Assembly: GCA_002695115.1 (NCBI GenBank)
Contig: NZOA01000010.1
Location: 29,062 to 36,152 of the forward strand
Reading direction: 5' to 3'
DNA from: Planctomycetota bacterium
GTDB lineage: Bacteria; Planctomycetota; UBA8108
DNA length: 7,091 nt
Shown here: in pieces, positions 1 to 6,938 of the stretch
How the letters are laid out: each line of letters starts with the position of its first letter
Numbering within the stretch: position 1 is the first letter of the stretch
Position numbers and translations under genes: made by a program
The notes under the pieces: model-generated
Told to the model about the DNA's origin: nothing
Databases searched by the model: none
The model's input: the letters and a program-made list of their open reading frames with translations, nothing else

Positions 1-1
1 T

Positions 2-3000
2 CTCGATGGCTGGAGTCTTACAGATGACGCGGGAGACCTGCGGAAGTGGTTCTTTCCCGCCATCGAGCTGCTGCCGGGGGAGTATCTGCTGGTCTTCGCA
101 TCGGGGAAGGACCGGGCCACAGCCGGTTCCGAGCTTCACGCCGGTTTCCGTCTCGACAAGGGAGGTGAGTTTCTCGGACTGGTGGCGCCTGGCGGGCTGG
201 ACGTGGTTCACGCCTATACCCCGGAATATCCACCGCAGCGACCAGGAATATCTTACGGATTCTCGCAGAGCGCGGCCCAGGCTGACTTCGTCTCCGGCGG
301 CGACGCGGCGCGATTTGTGGTTCCTCTCGATGATGGCCTCGGAGTCCAGTGGCGTGAGGCCGGCTTTGATGATTCCGGCTGGATGCAGGCTGAGACCGGG
401 GTAGGCTTCGCCACCGGAGACGCGCCTCCGCCTCCTGTTCGGATAGAAAATGTCGCTCTCGGCGGCCGCGCGACCCAGTCTTCGCAGGGTTGGGGGGGCG
501 AGCCGATGCGGGGAATCGACGGAAATACCGATGCCCAGTGGAGTGCTGGAACGACCTTCCACACCAATGGAAGCAATTCATGGTGGGAGGTTGATCTCCT
601 CGGCATCTACAGGATTGATTCGATCAGGCTCTGGAATCGCATGGATTGCTGCAGTGAGCGCTTTACGGACTTCACTGTCGAACTCCTCGGCAGCGATCGC
701 AACGTGGCGTTCGAGATCGGCCCTCGCAACGGCAACAGCGAGGAGACCTTCTTTTTCCCCGACATCGATGCAGCCGGAAGGTTTGTCCGTATCTCGATGC
801 CCGGGCCGTACCTGCACCTTGCGGAGGTCGAGGTGTTTGGAGAGGTCTTCGATGAGGATCTTATTTTCCAACGCCAGGTGAGAACCGATGTGGCCGAGGA
901 GATGCTGGGGCGCAACGCTTCAGCTTACCTGCGGATCCCCTTCGAGGTTGAGAATCCGAACCTGCTCGACACCTTGACCTTGCGAATGAAGTACGACGAT
1001 GGATTCGTCGCCTGGCTTAATGGAACCGAGGTCGCGCACAGTAACGCGCCGCAGGCCTTGAGGTGGAACTCCGGCGCGACGCGGGAAAACCCGGTCGAGC
1101 AGGTGCTCCTGTTTGAGGGATTCAATGTCAGCGCCTGGAGAGGAGCGCTCTTGCCCGGGGCTAATGTCCTGGCGATCCAGGGTCTCAATCTTGCTCCCGG
1201 AGATGACGATTTCCTGATCCTGCCTGAGTTGGCAGGGTTTCATTTTTCTCAGCAGGTCGAGTCCTATATGACAGAGCCATCTCCGGGTGAGAGCAACGCG
1301 GATTCACAGATCGCCGGATTTGTCGCCGATACGAGCTTCTCGGTGGATCGCGGTTTTTACGACGAACCCTTTGATGTCGAGATCTTTACGGAGACGGAGG
1401 ACGCCGAGATTCGCTATACGGTCGATGGCTCGGTGCCGACACCCACCAACGGTAGTGTCTATGTCGGGCCGGTTCGGATCACGACGACTACGATCCTGCG
1501 TGCCGCCGCGTTCAAGGAAGGTCTCGGGCAGACGAACATCGATACCCATACCTATATCTTCCTTGATGATGTCTTCGACTCTTCCGTCATGCGAACCAGT
1601 GTCACCCGTGACAGGGTCCTTGGGCCGCGGCTGCGGGCCGGCCTGACCGATCTGCCATCCCTGTGCATTACCGCCGCGACGACTGTCTTTCCAAATGAGG
1701 AGCCGATCTCACTCGAGCTGATCCATCCTGATGGGACGCCTGGTTTCCAGGAGGACGCGGGGGCCAAGTACTTCGGGCTGCGTTGGGGAGGCTCCACCTA
1801 TCTCAAGAAGAGCCTGCGGATCTCTTTTCGTTCCGAATACGGAGATTCCAAGCTGCGCTATCCGCTTTTTGAAGGATACGCTCGAGGTGTACCCCCTGTT
1901 GAGGTCTTTGACCAGATCGAGCTTCGAACCGGGCACCACGATGCGGACATGCGCGGGTTCTACATGTCGGATCGGTTTACCTCCAATACCATGCTCGACC
2001 TGGGGCATCTGAACCCGCATGGCCGGTACGTGCACGTGTATCTCAACGGGGTCTACTGGGGTCAGTACAATATGCGCGAGCGTTTCAGCGCGGATATGTT
2101 CGCCGAGTATTTTGGCGGGGAGGAAGAGGACTACGAGGCGATCAAGGCCAATGGAGGTCCCTGGAATTGGGACGCGGTGGGGACTCCTTTTAACGGAGAT
2201 GGATCGACCTGGTCGTGGATCCGGGCGCGGCAGGCGAATTTTGAGGAGATCCAGCGCCATCTGAATGTTACCCAGTACATCGATTACATGTTGATGGTTA
2301 TGTTCGGAAATACCGAGTTGGAGTTTCGCTGTGTGGGGGAGAGGCAGGGGAATGAATGGTTAGAGGAGGACCGTCAGAATGTTGGCTTTCAGTTCTTCAT
2401 GAACGATACGGATGGATTCCTGCGAGGACCCACAGATGGCGGCGGCGGACGCCCGGGCTTTAACGGCAACCCCGCGGCTATGAGCCAGCCCGGCAGGCAG
2501 GTAGGCGATGGACCCGGAAGCATCTTCAGCATGCTGCTGGCTGAAAACCATCCGGACTACAGGATCCTGCTGGCGGATCGCATCCATAGGATGTTTTTCA
2601 ACGATGGGGCGATGTCGGCCGAAAAGAACATCGAGCGGCTCCGGGAGCAGACCGAAGAGGTTGGACGTTCGATGCTGGCTGAATCCGCACGCTGGAATTA
2701 CCGGACTCCTTCCTCCTGGGAGACCGCCAAGAACAGGTATCTAAATGGAGTCCTGCCGTCCCGTACCGATGTAATGGTAGGCCACTACCGCGATGCAGGC
2801 CTGATGCTGCCGGTTGCCGCGCCGGCCTTTGTTATCGATGGTCGCGCCCAGCATGGCGGGATGATTTCTCCGGGCGCCGAGCTGGAGATAGGGGCTGTGG
2901 GCATCGAGCGGATTGTCGATTTTCCCGTGATTGATTTGGACACCCCAAGAAGTGTTCTGGTCCCTCGAAACGGAGACCTGGGAGATGAATGGTTGCTGTC

Positions 3001-4474
3001 CGGCTACGTGGAGGGCGCGCATGGAGAGACCTGGCAGCAGGCCTCCGGGGGAATCGGCTACGACAGAAACAATGACTACCGGGACGCCATCGACCTGGAT
3101 GTCGGGGATGAAATGGGGAACGATCCCGGCAACACCTCGGTCTTCATCCGCATCCCATTCAATATCGCGGGCCAGCAGTCGATCGCCTCGATGGACAACC
3201 TGACCCTGGCGCTTGATTACGACGATGGTTTCGTCGCCTATCTCAACGGCGAGCGCGTGGCGGAGGCGAATGCTCCCGGGGCCGATGATCTCGAGTGGAA
3301 CTCTCTCGCTGACGGTTCCAACGAGGCTGACCCGGGCAACCCCGCGGTTTTTGAACTGGAAAGTTTCAGAGAGCACCTGCGAGTCGGGGGGAACGTCCTG
3401 GCGATTCACGGGCTGAACTTCACCTCCAACAGCAGTGATTTCCTGATCCGGGCGGAGCTTGTAGAGCGAACCATCGAGATTGGATTGGCCGATGACAGCG
3501 TCTTCTATACGGTGGACGGTTCCGATCCCCGCCTTCCCGGCGGAGCCTTGTCGCCCATGGCGATTTCCTACACAGGGCCTTTTCTGCTCTCGGAGACAAC
3601 CCTTGTCTCGGCTCGGGTTCGCACCCGGGATGGTTCCTGGGGCGCGATGACCAACACGGTGTTCCACACCGACATGCCGCTGCGGGTAACCGAGCTCATG
3701 TACAACCCTGCCCCGCCCGCGGAGGGCAGCCCGTTTCAGCGCCGTGAGTTCGAGTATATTGAGCTTCAGAACATCAGCACCGACACGCTGGATCTGCGCG
3801 GGGTGCGGTTCGTGGAAGGGATCCGGTTTGACTTTACCGATAGCGCCGTTACCGAGCTTGCCCCCGGCGAGGTGGTCGTCCTTGTGGAGGATCTCCAGGG
3901 TTTCGCCAGCCGCTACGATCTCGCCCGGATCCTCGTCGCCGGGGAGTATTCCGGCGCGCTGAGCGATGGCGGTGAGCGTATTCTCATTCACGGCCCGCTG
4001 GATGAGCCAATCCTGGACTTCGAATACGGCGACTTCTGGCATCCCGAAACCGATGGAGAGGGTTCGTCCCTGGTGATAGTCGATGCCCTCGCCGACCTGT
4101 CGGCCTGGGGGGAAGCGGATAGTTGGCGGCCGAGCAACCTGGACCTGGGCTCCCCCGGAGTTGACGAATCAGGTCTCGAGCCCCGGGGGCGGCAGCTGCC
4201 GGGCGATGCGAACCAGGATGCCCGGGTCGACATCTCAGACGCCGTGGCTCTCCTGCTGCACCTCTTCGGGCGCCGGCCGGAGCTGCCTCCCTGCGCGGAT
4301 GGAAGCCCCGACAGCCCGGGCAACATCGGCATCCTCGACTCCAACGGTGACGAGGAGGTGAATGTCTCCGATGCCGTCTGGCTGCTGGCGTACCTGTACC
4401 AGGGCGGGGCACCGCCCAGTCGCGGGACGGATTGTCTGCGCCTGGAGAGTTGCCCGAACGTCTGCGGGTTTTAG
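2..4474 (+). CDS. Secreted mosaic protein with lamin-tail, F5/8C, CotH kinase-like and dockerin domains (5' partial)
   Basis: The reading frame is open from base 2 to the TAG at 4472-4474, giving 1490 residues; the true start lies upstream. Residue numbers here count from base 2. Residues 1-85 are the end of a lamin-tail domain (GWSLTDD, LHAGFRLDKGGEFLGL, then ISYG). A composite beta-sandwich module occurs twice (101-410 and 990-1153). An F5/8 type C/discoidin-like domain (148-283) sits inside the first copy. FN3-associated/chitobiase C-terminal-like repeats with the YTVDGS motif lie at 445-521 and 1154-1223. A CotH kinase-like domain spans about 551-925, a second lamin-tail domain 1227-1362, and a dockerin-like pair 1400-1470. 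CotH proteins of Bacillus are spore-coat kinases; in non-sporulating bacteria their substrates are unknown. The protein is probably extracellular or surface-attached through protein and glycan contacts (inference). The GTG at 182 is not the real start, because lamin-tail sequence continues upstream of it. Confidence 0.93.
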   Translation, partial: LDGWSLTDDAGDLRKWFFPAIELLPGEYLLVFASGKDRATAGSELHAGFRLDKGGEFLGLVAPGGLDVVHAYTPEYPPQRPGISYGFSQSAAQADFVSGGDAARFVVPLDDGLGVQWREAGFDDSGWMQAETGVGFATGDAPPPPVRIENVALGGRATQSSQGWGGEPMRGIDGNTDAQWSAGTTFHTNGSNSWWEVDLLGIYRIDSIRLWNRMDCCSERFTDFTVELLGSDRNVAFEIGPRNGNSEETFFFPDIDAAGRFVRISMPGPYLHLAEVEVFGEVFDEDLIFQRQVRTDVAEEMLGRNASAYLRIPFEVENPNLLDTLTLRMKYDDGFVAWLNGTEVAHSNAPQALRWNSGATRENPVEQVLLFEGFNVSAWRGALLPGANVLAIQGLNLAPGDDDFLILPELAGFHFSQQVESYMTEPSPGESNADSQIAGFVADTSFSVDRGFYDEPFDVEIFTETEDAEIRYTVDGSVPTPTNGSVYVGPVRITTTTILRAAAFKEGLGQTNIDTHTYIFLDDVFDSSVMRTSVTRDRVLGPRLRAGLTDLPSLCITAATTVFPNEEPISLELIHPDGTPGFQEDAGAKYFGLRWGGSTYLKKSLRISFRSEYGDSKLRYPLFEGYARGVPPVEVFDQIELRTGHHDADMRGFYMSDRFTSNTMLDLGHLNPHGRYVHVYLNGVYWGQYNMRERFSADMFAEYFGGEEEDYEAIKANGGPWNWDAVGTPFNGDGSTWSWIRARQANFEEIQRHLNVTQYIDYMLMVMFGNTELEFRCVGERQGNEWLEEDRQNVGFQFFMNDTDGFLRGPTDGGGGRPGFNGNPAAMSQPGRQVGDGPGSIFSMLLAENHPDYRILLADRIHRMFFNDGAMSAEKNIERLREQTEEVGRSMLAESARWNYRTPSSWETAKNRYLNGVLPSRTDVMVGHYRDAGLMLPVAAPAFVIDGRAQHGGMISPGAELEIGAVGIERIVDFPVIDLDTPRSVLVPRNGDLGDEWLLSGYVEGAHGETWQQASGGIGYDRNNDYRDAIDLDVGDEMGNDPGNTSVFIRIPFNIAGQQSIASMDNLTLALDYDDGFVAYLNGERVAEANAPGADDLEWNSLADGSNEADPGNPAVFELESFREHLRVGGNVLAIHGLNFTSNSSDFLIRAELVERTIEIGLADDSVFYTVDGSDPRLPGGALSPMAISYTGPFLLSETTLVSARVRTRDGSWGAMTNTVFHTDMPLRVTELMYNPAPPAEGSPFQRREFEYIELQNISTDTLDLRGVRFVEGIRFDFTDSAVTELAPGEVVVLVEDLQGFASRYDLARILVAGEYSGALSDGGERILIHGPLDEPILDFEYGDFWHPETDGEGSSLVIVDALADLSAWGEADSWRPSNLDLGSPGVDESGLEPRGRQLPGDANQDARVDISDAVALLLHLFGRRPELPPCADGSPDSPGNIGILDSNGDEEVNVSDAVWLLAYLYQGGAPPSRGTDCLRLESCPNVCGF
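443..850 (+). other. F5/8 type C (discoidin/CBM32-like) domain within the mosaic gene
   Basis: Residues 148-283 read as a discoidin-type fold. They open with NVALGGRATQSS, continue with AIDGNTDAQWS-like sequence (here GIDGNTDAQWS) and WWEVDLLGIYRIDSIRLWNR, and close with GRFVRISMPG and LHLAEVEVFG. These are the usual signatures of F5/8C carbohydrate- or lipid-binding modules. The C-C pair at MDCCSERF is common in fucolectin-like members. The likely role is glycan binding by the mosaic protein (inference from the family). The domain interrupts a module that appears uninterrupted further downstream. Confidence 0.85.
1652..2776 (+). other. CotH kinase-like domain within the mosaic gene
   Basis: Residues about 551-925. 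Visible CotH-family hallmarks, in order: LPSLCITA at the start; RWGGSTYLKKSLRISF, which corresponds to the family's RG-x-x-S...pKKs-x-R-x-x-F segment, with K602/K603 as candidates for the nucleotide-binding lysine; YPLF; RTGHHDADMRGFYMSDRF; YLNGVYWGQYNMRE (residues 680-693), the family's G-x-Y-x-G-x-Y-x-x-x-E motif, with E693; and FFMNDTDG with D802 and D804, candidates for metal-binding aspartates. A glycine-rich stretch follows the last motif. The family is an atypical protein-kinase fold, best known from the Bacillus CotH spore-coat kinase. Assignment of individual catalytic residues is by pattern only. Confidence 0.85.
4199..4471 (+). other. Dockerin-like pair and cysteine-rich C-terminus within the mosaic gene
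   Basis: Two calcium-loop/helix repeats are visible. The first has D1402, N1404, D1406, D1410 and D1413, followed by AVALLLHLF. The second has D1446, N1448, D1450, N1454 and D1457, followed by AVWLLAYLY. This matches the type I dockerin pattern, an EF-hand-like loop followed by an F-helix. Cysteines lie at 1431, 1478, 1484 and 1488, so the last residues could be held by disulfides. In planctomycetes such pairs commonly end large secreted proteins. Whether they bind a cohesin or act as a surface-attachment tag is unknown. No cohesin domain is visible in this window. Confidence 0.85.
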
Positions 4475-4501
4475 AGGAAGCCGACCGGTCTACAGTTCAT
4501 T

Positions 4502-4530
4502 CGCCCACCTGCCAGACGATCTCCTGGATG
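4502..4530 (+). repeat. Upstream element, copy A (shared with 6857-6884)
   Basis: CGCCCACCTGCC (4502-4513) and CCTGGATG (4523-4530) recur in the same order at 6857-6868 and 6877-6884. They are 9 bases apart here and 8 bases apart there. Both copies lie upstream of genes whose signal peptides are related. The copies could be a regulator binding site or leftover homology from a duplication. Neither copy is part of a visible coding region. Confidence 0.55.
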
Positions 4531-4553
4531 AGCGATGGCTCCCCACCCGTTTC

Positions 4554-4585
4554 TTGCCAGCGTCCATGGTCTCGAATAGGCTATT
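4554..4585 (+). promoter_or_regulatory. Candidate promoter of the esterase gene
   Basis: TTGCCA (4554-4559, 5 of 6 matches to the sigma-70 -35 box) is followed after 17 bases by TAGGCT (4577-4582, 3 of 6 matches to the -10 box). The nine bases TAGGCTATT (4577-4585) recur at 6945-6953 ahead of the related gene at 7009, which strengthens the call. The implied transcript start would lie about 30-35 bases before the ATG at 4622. The -10 box is weak, so this rests on spacing and on recurrence. Confidence 0.4.
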
Positions 4586-4621
4586 GCCTGGGTTTAACTG
4601 GCATATAGCGAGGGAATAAAC

Positions 4622-5725
4622 ATGAAGTTCCTGACTGCATTCGCGTTGCTGCTCAGCGCGGCTTTTCTCGGCACACGTCACGTTTCGATGAGCGAATTGC
4701 CGGCAGCTGCAGCCTCCGAAGGCCAGGGCATCAAAGCGGGCGTAGAGGACGAGAAGTATGCGGAGAATCCCGGTAAGGAGGGAGATGGAGATCATACGAT
4801 CGGCCCCGACTTCAGGGTCGATCCAGATCTCACAGACAAGGGCAATCCCAAGGGCCGGAACTTCAAGTTCGCGATGCGTCTGAAAGACAGCAGGATTTTC
4901 CGCGGCGATGACTCGACGCTAGATCCTAAGAAGTCCGTTCGGAAGGAGCGTAAGATCTTTGTCTACGTGCCGGCCGCCTACAAGGACGGCACCAGGGCGC
5001 CCATTCTCGTCACGCATGACGGGCCGAGCCGTCTCGACCTGGTACGTAAGGCGCTGGATAACCTGACAATTTCAGGGGACCCCGGGCGTCGGTTGCCCGC
5101 CTTCATAGTGATTGCCGTTCAAAACGGCGGTGATGACAGCAAGGGCAGCGAGCGCGGTCTCGAATACGATACCCTCTCCGATCGATTCGCGCGGTTCATC
5201 AACGATGAGGTATTGCCGGCCGTGCTGAATAACGCGGAGATCAAGGCCGCCTACCCGAAAATAGCCTTCACGGATAATCCCTGGGGCAGGGCGACCATGG
5301 GCTGCAGCTCAGGCGGGGCCGCCGCCCTGGCCATGGGCTGGTTTCGGCCCGATCTGTTTCGCCGCCTGATCACGTATTCCGGCACGTTCGTCGATCAGCA
5401 GGACGACGATGCCCCTGAGGAGGCGAAGTATCCGCTCGGCGCCTGGGAATATCATTCCGGCAAGAAGCTGATTCAAAACAGTGAGAAGAAACCCCTGCGG
5501 ATTTTCACGCACGTTTCTGAAAACGACAATGGGTCCGGGGATCCCGAGGGGACCTACCACAATTGGGTGATGGCCAACCGGCGCACCGCAGCCGCCCTCA
5601 AGGCCAGGGGCTACAACTACCGCTATGTATTCAGCCGCGCCTCGAGGCACTGTGACCGACGTGTTTTCGAGCAGACGCTGGCGGACACATTGGTGTGGAT
5701 GTGGCGCGGCTACGAGGCTGACTGA
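4622..5725 (+). CDS. Secreted alpha/beta-hydrolase, esterase D / enterochelin-esterase-like
   Basis: 367 residues, starting at ATG 4622 with GAGGG (4610-4614) seven bases ahead. Residues 1-17 form a signal peptide core (FALLLSAAFLG), with cleavage possible near A31. A charged, probably disordered stretch (about 32-75) precedes the hydrolase. The fold starts near residue 105: RKIFVYVPAAY, then the oxyanion-region HDG (132-134), the family motif RGLEYDTLSDRFARF (178-192), and the nucleophile elbow G227-C-S229-S-G231. D302 in VSENDNG and H343 in SRHCD complete a likely Ser-Asp-His triad. The family (PF00756-type) hydrolyses esters such as acylated polysaccharides, siderophores or thioesters; the substrate here cannot be read from sequence. 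The gene is preceded by its own candidate promoter and converges on the propeller gene, 43 bases apart. The export signal suggests periplasmic or extracellular action. Confidence 0.9.
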   Translation: MKFLTAFALLLSAAFLGTRHVSMSELPAAAASEGQGIKAGVEDEKYAENPGKEGDGDHTIGPDFRVDPDLTDKGNPKGRNFKFAMRLKDSRIFRGDDSTLDPKKSVRKERKIFVYVPAAYKDGTRAPILVTHDGPSRLDLVRKALDNLTISGDPGRRLPAFIVIAVQNGGDDSKGSERGLEYDTLSDRFARFINDEVLPAVLNNAEIKAAYPKIAFTDNPWGRATMGCSSGGAAALAMGWFRPDLFRRLITYSGTFVDQQDDDAPEEAKYPLGAWEYHSGKKLIQNSEKKPLRIFTHVSENDNGSGDPEGTYHNWVMANRRTAAALKARGYNYRYVFSRASRHCDRRVFEQTLADTLVWMWRGYEAD

Positions 5726-5768
5726 TCGCGCTGGTCAACCCTGGGGGCTTGCCCTGCCGGGCGATGGC
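5726..5768. other. Convergent gap between esterase and propeller genes
   Basis: 43 bases separate the two stop codons. GCCC-TGCC-GGGC can form only a 4-base-pair stem, and no T-run follows on either strand. I see no convincing bidirectional terminator, so transcripts may run into each other's 3' ends. Confidence 0.5.
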
Positions 5769-6683
5769 CTACTTGAATATCTGTCCTTTCGAGGCGTCGC
5801 CTTCCTGGTCGAGGATCTGGATGCTGACCACCGTCCTCTGTGACGGCAGACGCCATTTCCAGACCAGCTTCTTCCGGGGCGTGACCTCGATGACGTGGTG
5901 GCTGCCCTGGTAGAAACAGATGACCGTATTCCCGTTGGCAAGACGGTTCAGCCCGGTCATGAAGCCCATCTTGATTTCGGGGAGATCCTTGCGCTCCAGC
6001 TTCCAGACGACCTTGTCGTTTTTATCGACCTCTACCGCCGTGACGCCGGCACCGGTGGAGAAGAGCGTATTGCCGTTTGGCAGGCGCATGACGGCGTGGG
6101 CCTTGGCCATCCTGACCCCGGGCAGGCCCTTGATGACGCGGATGGTCTTGCCTTCGGAATCAAGCTCCCGGATCTCGTTATCACAGGACACCATGCACAG
6201 GTAATTGCCGTTTTCCAGTTTGCGGCACATCCGAAAGCGCATGTGCAGATTGTCGTTGCGCGACCTGACCGGGATCTTCTTGACGATCTCGCCCTTGCGG
6301 TTGATCTCGATCAACCGGGATGGTCCGTTCTGGGCGATGAGAATATTCCCATCAGCGAGGGGTTGGCAGGTATGGATCTCATCCCGCTTCTCTGATGACT
6401 TCCATTCAAAATCCAGCTTGCCGTTCTTGTCGTAGACCTTGACGCCCCGTCTCCAGGCAAACAGGGTCTCGCCATTGGGTAAGGACCAGACATCGTTGGG
6501 GTTTTGCGTTTTGAAGATGTGCTTACGCTCCCCCTTGCTGGTGACGACGCAGACCTCGCCCTTGGAGAAATCAGCGCAGACGAAATTGTATTTGGGTCCG
6601 TCGATAGTTTCTTCCGCGATGCCGTGTTTCGGATTCGCGATGAGACAGATCATCAAGAGCAGGCAAACCAGATTGAGTTTCAT
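5769..6683 (-). CDS. Secreted six-bladed beta-propeller protein (PQQ/NHL-like repeats)
   Basis: 304 residues. The start is ATG at 6683-6681, with AAGGA (complement of 6691-6695) seven bases ahead. A signal peptide (MKLNLVCLLLMICLIA core) probably ends after A23 (GIA/EE). The mature part is almost entirely repeats of about 40-50 residues. Each has a turn of the L-x-N/D-G-x-x-L type, a beta pair, and V/I-x-x-x-x-x-x-G-K/E-x-x-W/K. They lie at about 32-57, 68-95 (LPNGETL), 109-134 (LADGNIL), 156-184 (LENGNYL), 201-229 (LPNGNTL) and 248-277 (LANGNTV). Such proteins resemble PQQ-binding-like, NHL or arylsulfotransferase-type propellers, but no cofactor or catalytic residues are recognisable. It is probably a binding or scaffold protein outside the cytoplasm. 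Its convergent position next to the esterase suggests, but does not prove, a linked role. Confidence 0.85.
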   Translation of the reverse strand: MKLNLVCLLLMICLIANPKHGIAEETIDGPKYNFVCADFSKGEVCVVTSKGERKHIFKTQNPNDVWSLPNGETLFAWRRGVKVYDKNGKLDFEWKSSEKRDEIHTCQPLADGNILIAQNGPSRLIEINRKGEIVKKIPVRSRNDNLHMRFRMCRKLENGNYLCMVSCDNEIRELDSEGKTIRVIKGLPGVRMAKAHAVMRLPNGNTLFSTGAGVTAVEVDKNDKVVWKLERKDLPEIKMGFMTGLNRLANGNTVICFYQGSHHVIEVTPRKKLVWKWRLPSQRTVVSIQILDQEGDASKGQIFK

Positions 6684-6706
6684 AAGCTCATCCTTATACT
6701 GCGTAG

Positions 6707-6718
6707 CGCTGGCCAGCG
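6707..6718. repeat. 12-base perfect palindrome near the propeller gene start
   Basis: CGCTGGCCAGCG reads the same on both strands. It lies 24 bases upstream of the propeller ATG, immediately beyond its ribosome site. It could be an operator or a small hairpin in the leader. With no spacer it would form a poor RNA hairpin, so a dimeric protein site is the better guess. Confidence 0.35.
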
Positions 6719-6791
6719 AGAAAAGCGCGCGCCGGCGGGGCGGTCTCGTGTTGAAGAAAACCGTGCGCAGGGGGCGTACGGGAAACAGCGG

Positions 6792-6802
6792 GACAGTCTG
6801 TC
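6792..6802. repeat. Inverted repeat, operator-like
   Basis: GACAG-T-CTGTC is a perfect 5+1+5 inverted repeat in the middle of the divergent region, about 108 bases from the propeller start. The size suits a small dimeric regulator, but no regulator is identified. Confidence 0.3.
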
Positions 6803-6856
6803 ACAACCGCCGGAACTTTTCGAACCGGATTATTGATCCCAACCCCATATCGAGTC

Positions 6857-6884
6857 CGCCCACCTGCCGGGTGCCCCCTGGATG
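6857..6884 (+). repeat. Upstream element, copy B (shared with 4502-4530)
   Basis: CGCCCACCTGCC (6857-6868) and CCTGGATG (6877-6884) match copy A exactly and in the same order, with one base fewer between them. The element ends 36 bases before the -35-like box here, against 23 bases in copy A. Its meaning is either shared regulation or shared ancestry of the two upstream regions. Confidence 0.55.
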
Positions 6885-6910
6885 GTGAGGGACTGCACTG
6901 CGCGAGCAGG

Positions 6911-6938
6911 TCCCTGCCGATTGATGCCGCGGCAGGGA
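6911..6938. repeat. 8-base inverted repeat with 12-base spacer
   Basis: TCCCTGCC (6911-6918) and GGCAGGGA (6931-6938) are exact reverse complements. The pair overlaps the -35 region of the promoter candidate for the gene at 7009, so an operator is one possibility. No T-run follows, so it is not an intrinsic terminator. The esterase upstream region lacks it. Confidence 0.4.

Larger units (their letters stand above)
4475..4621. other. 147-base intergenic gap after the mosaic gene
   Basis: The gap holds the upstream element and the promoter candidate listed separately, plus an 8-base palindrome GACCGGTC at 4483-4490 just past the stop of the mosaic gene. No GC-rich hairpin followed by a T-run is visible, so I call no intrinsic terminator. 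The gap and its own promoter candidate suggest that the esterase is transcribed separately from the mosaic gene. Confidence 0.6.

Noticed and set aside
182..184. GTG at 182 as the start of the mosaic gene.
   Set aside because: The frame is open back to base 2, and those 60 codons encode a recognisable part of a lamin-tail domain, so the gene begins upstream of the window.
2741..4042. A 433-codon open frame on the minus strand inside the mosaic gene.
   Set aside because: It lies wholly antisense to a frame with clear domain motifs. Its translation shows no domain, signal peptide or ribosome site, and long antisense frames are expected in GC-rich coding DNA.
4362..4619. An 85-codon plus-strand frame overlapping the end of the mosaic gene and the following gap.
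   Set aside because: It is out of frame with the dockerin repeats. The part in the gap has no ribosome site of its own and coincides with the promoter candidate.
5735..5775. A bidirectional terminator between the convergent genes.
   Set aside because: Only a 4-base-pair stem can be drawn, with no T-run on either strand.
5895..6395. A 166-codon plus-strand open frame opposite the propeller gene.
   Set aside because: The minus-strand frame has a signal peptide, a ribosome site and six regular repeats; the plus-strand frame has none of these and is its mirror.
6693..6698. TATAAG on the minus strand as the -10 box of the propeller gene.
   Set aside because: It overlaps the ribosome binding site and would place the transcript start within a few bases of the ATG. 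No -35 box lies at suitable spacing.
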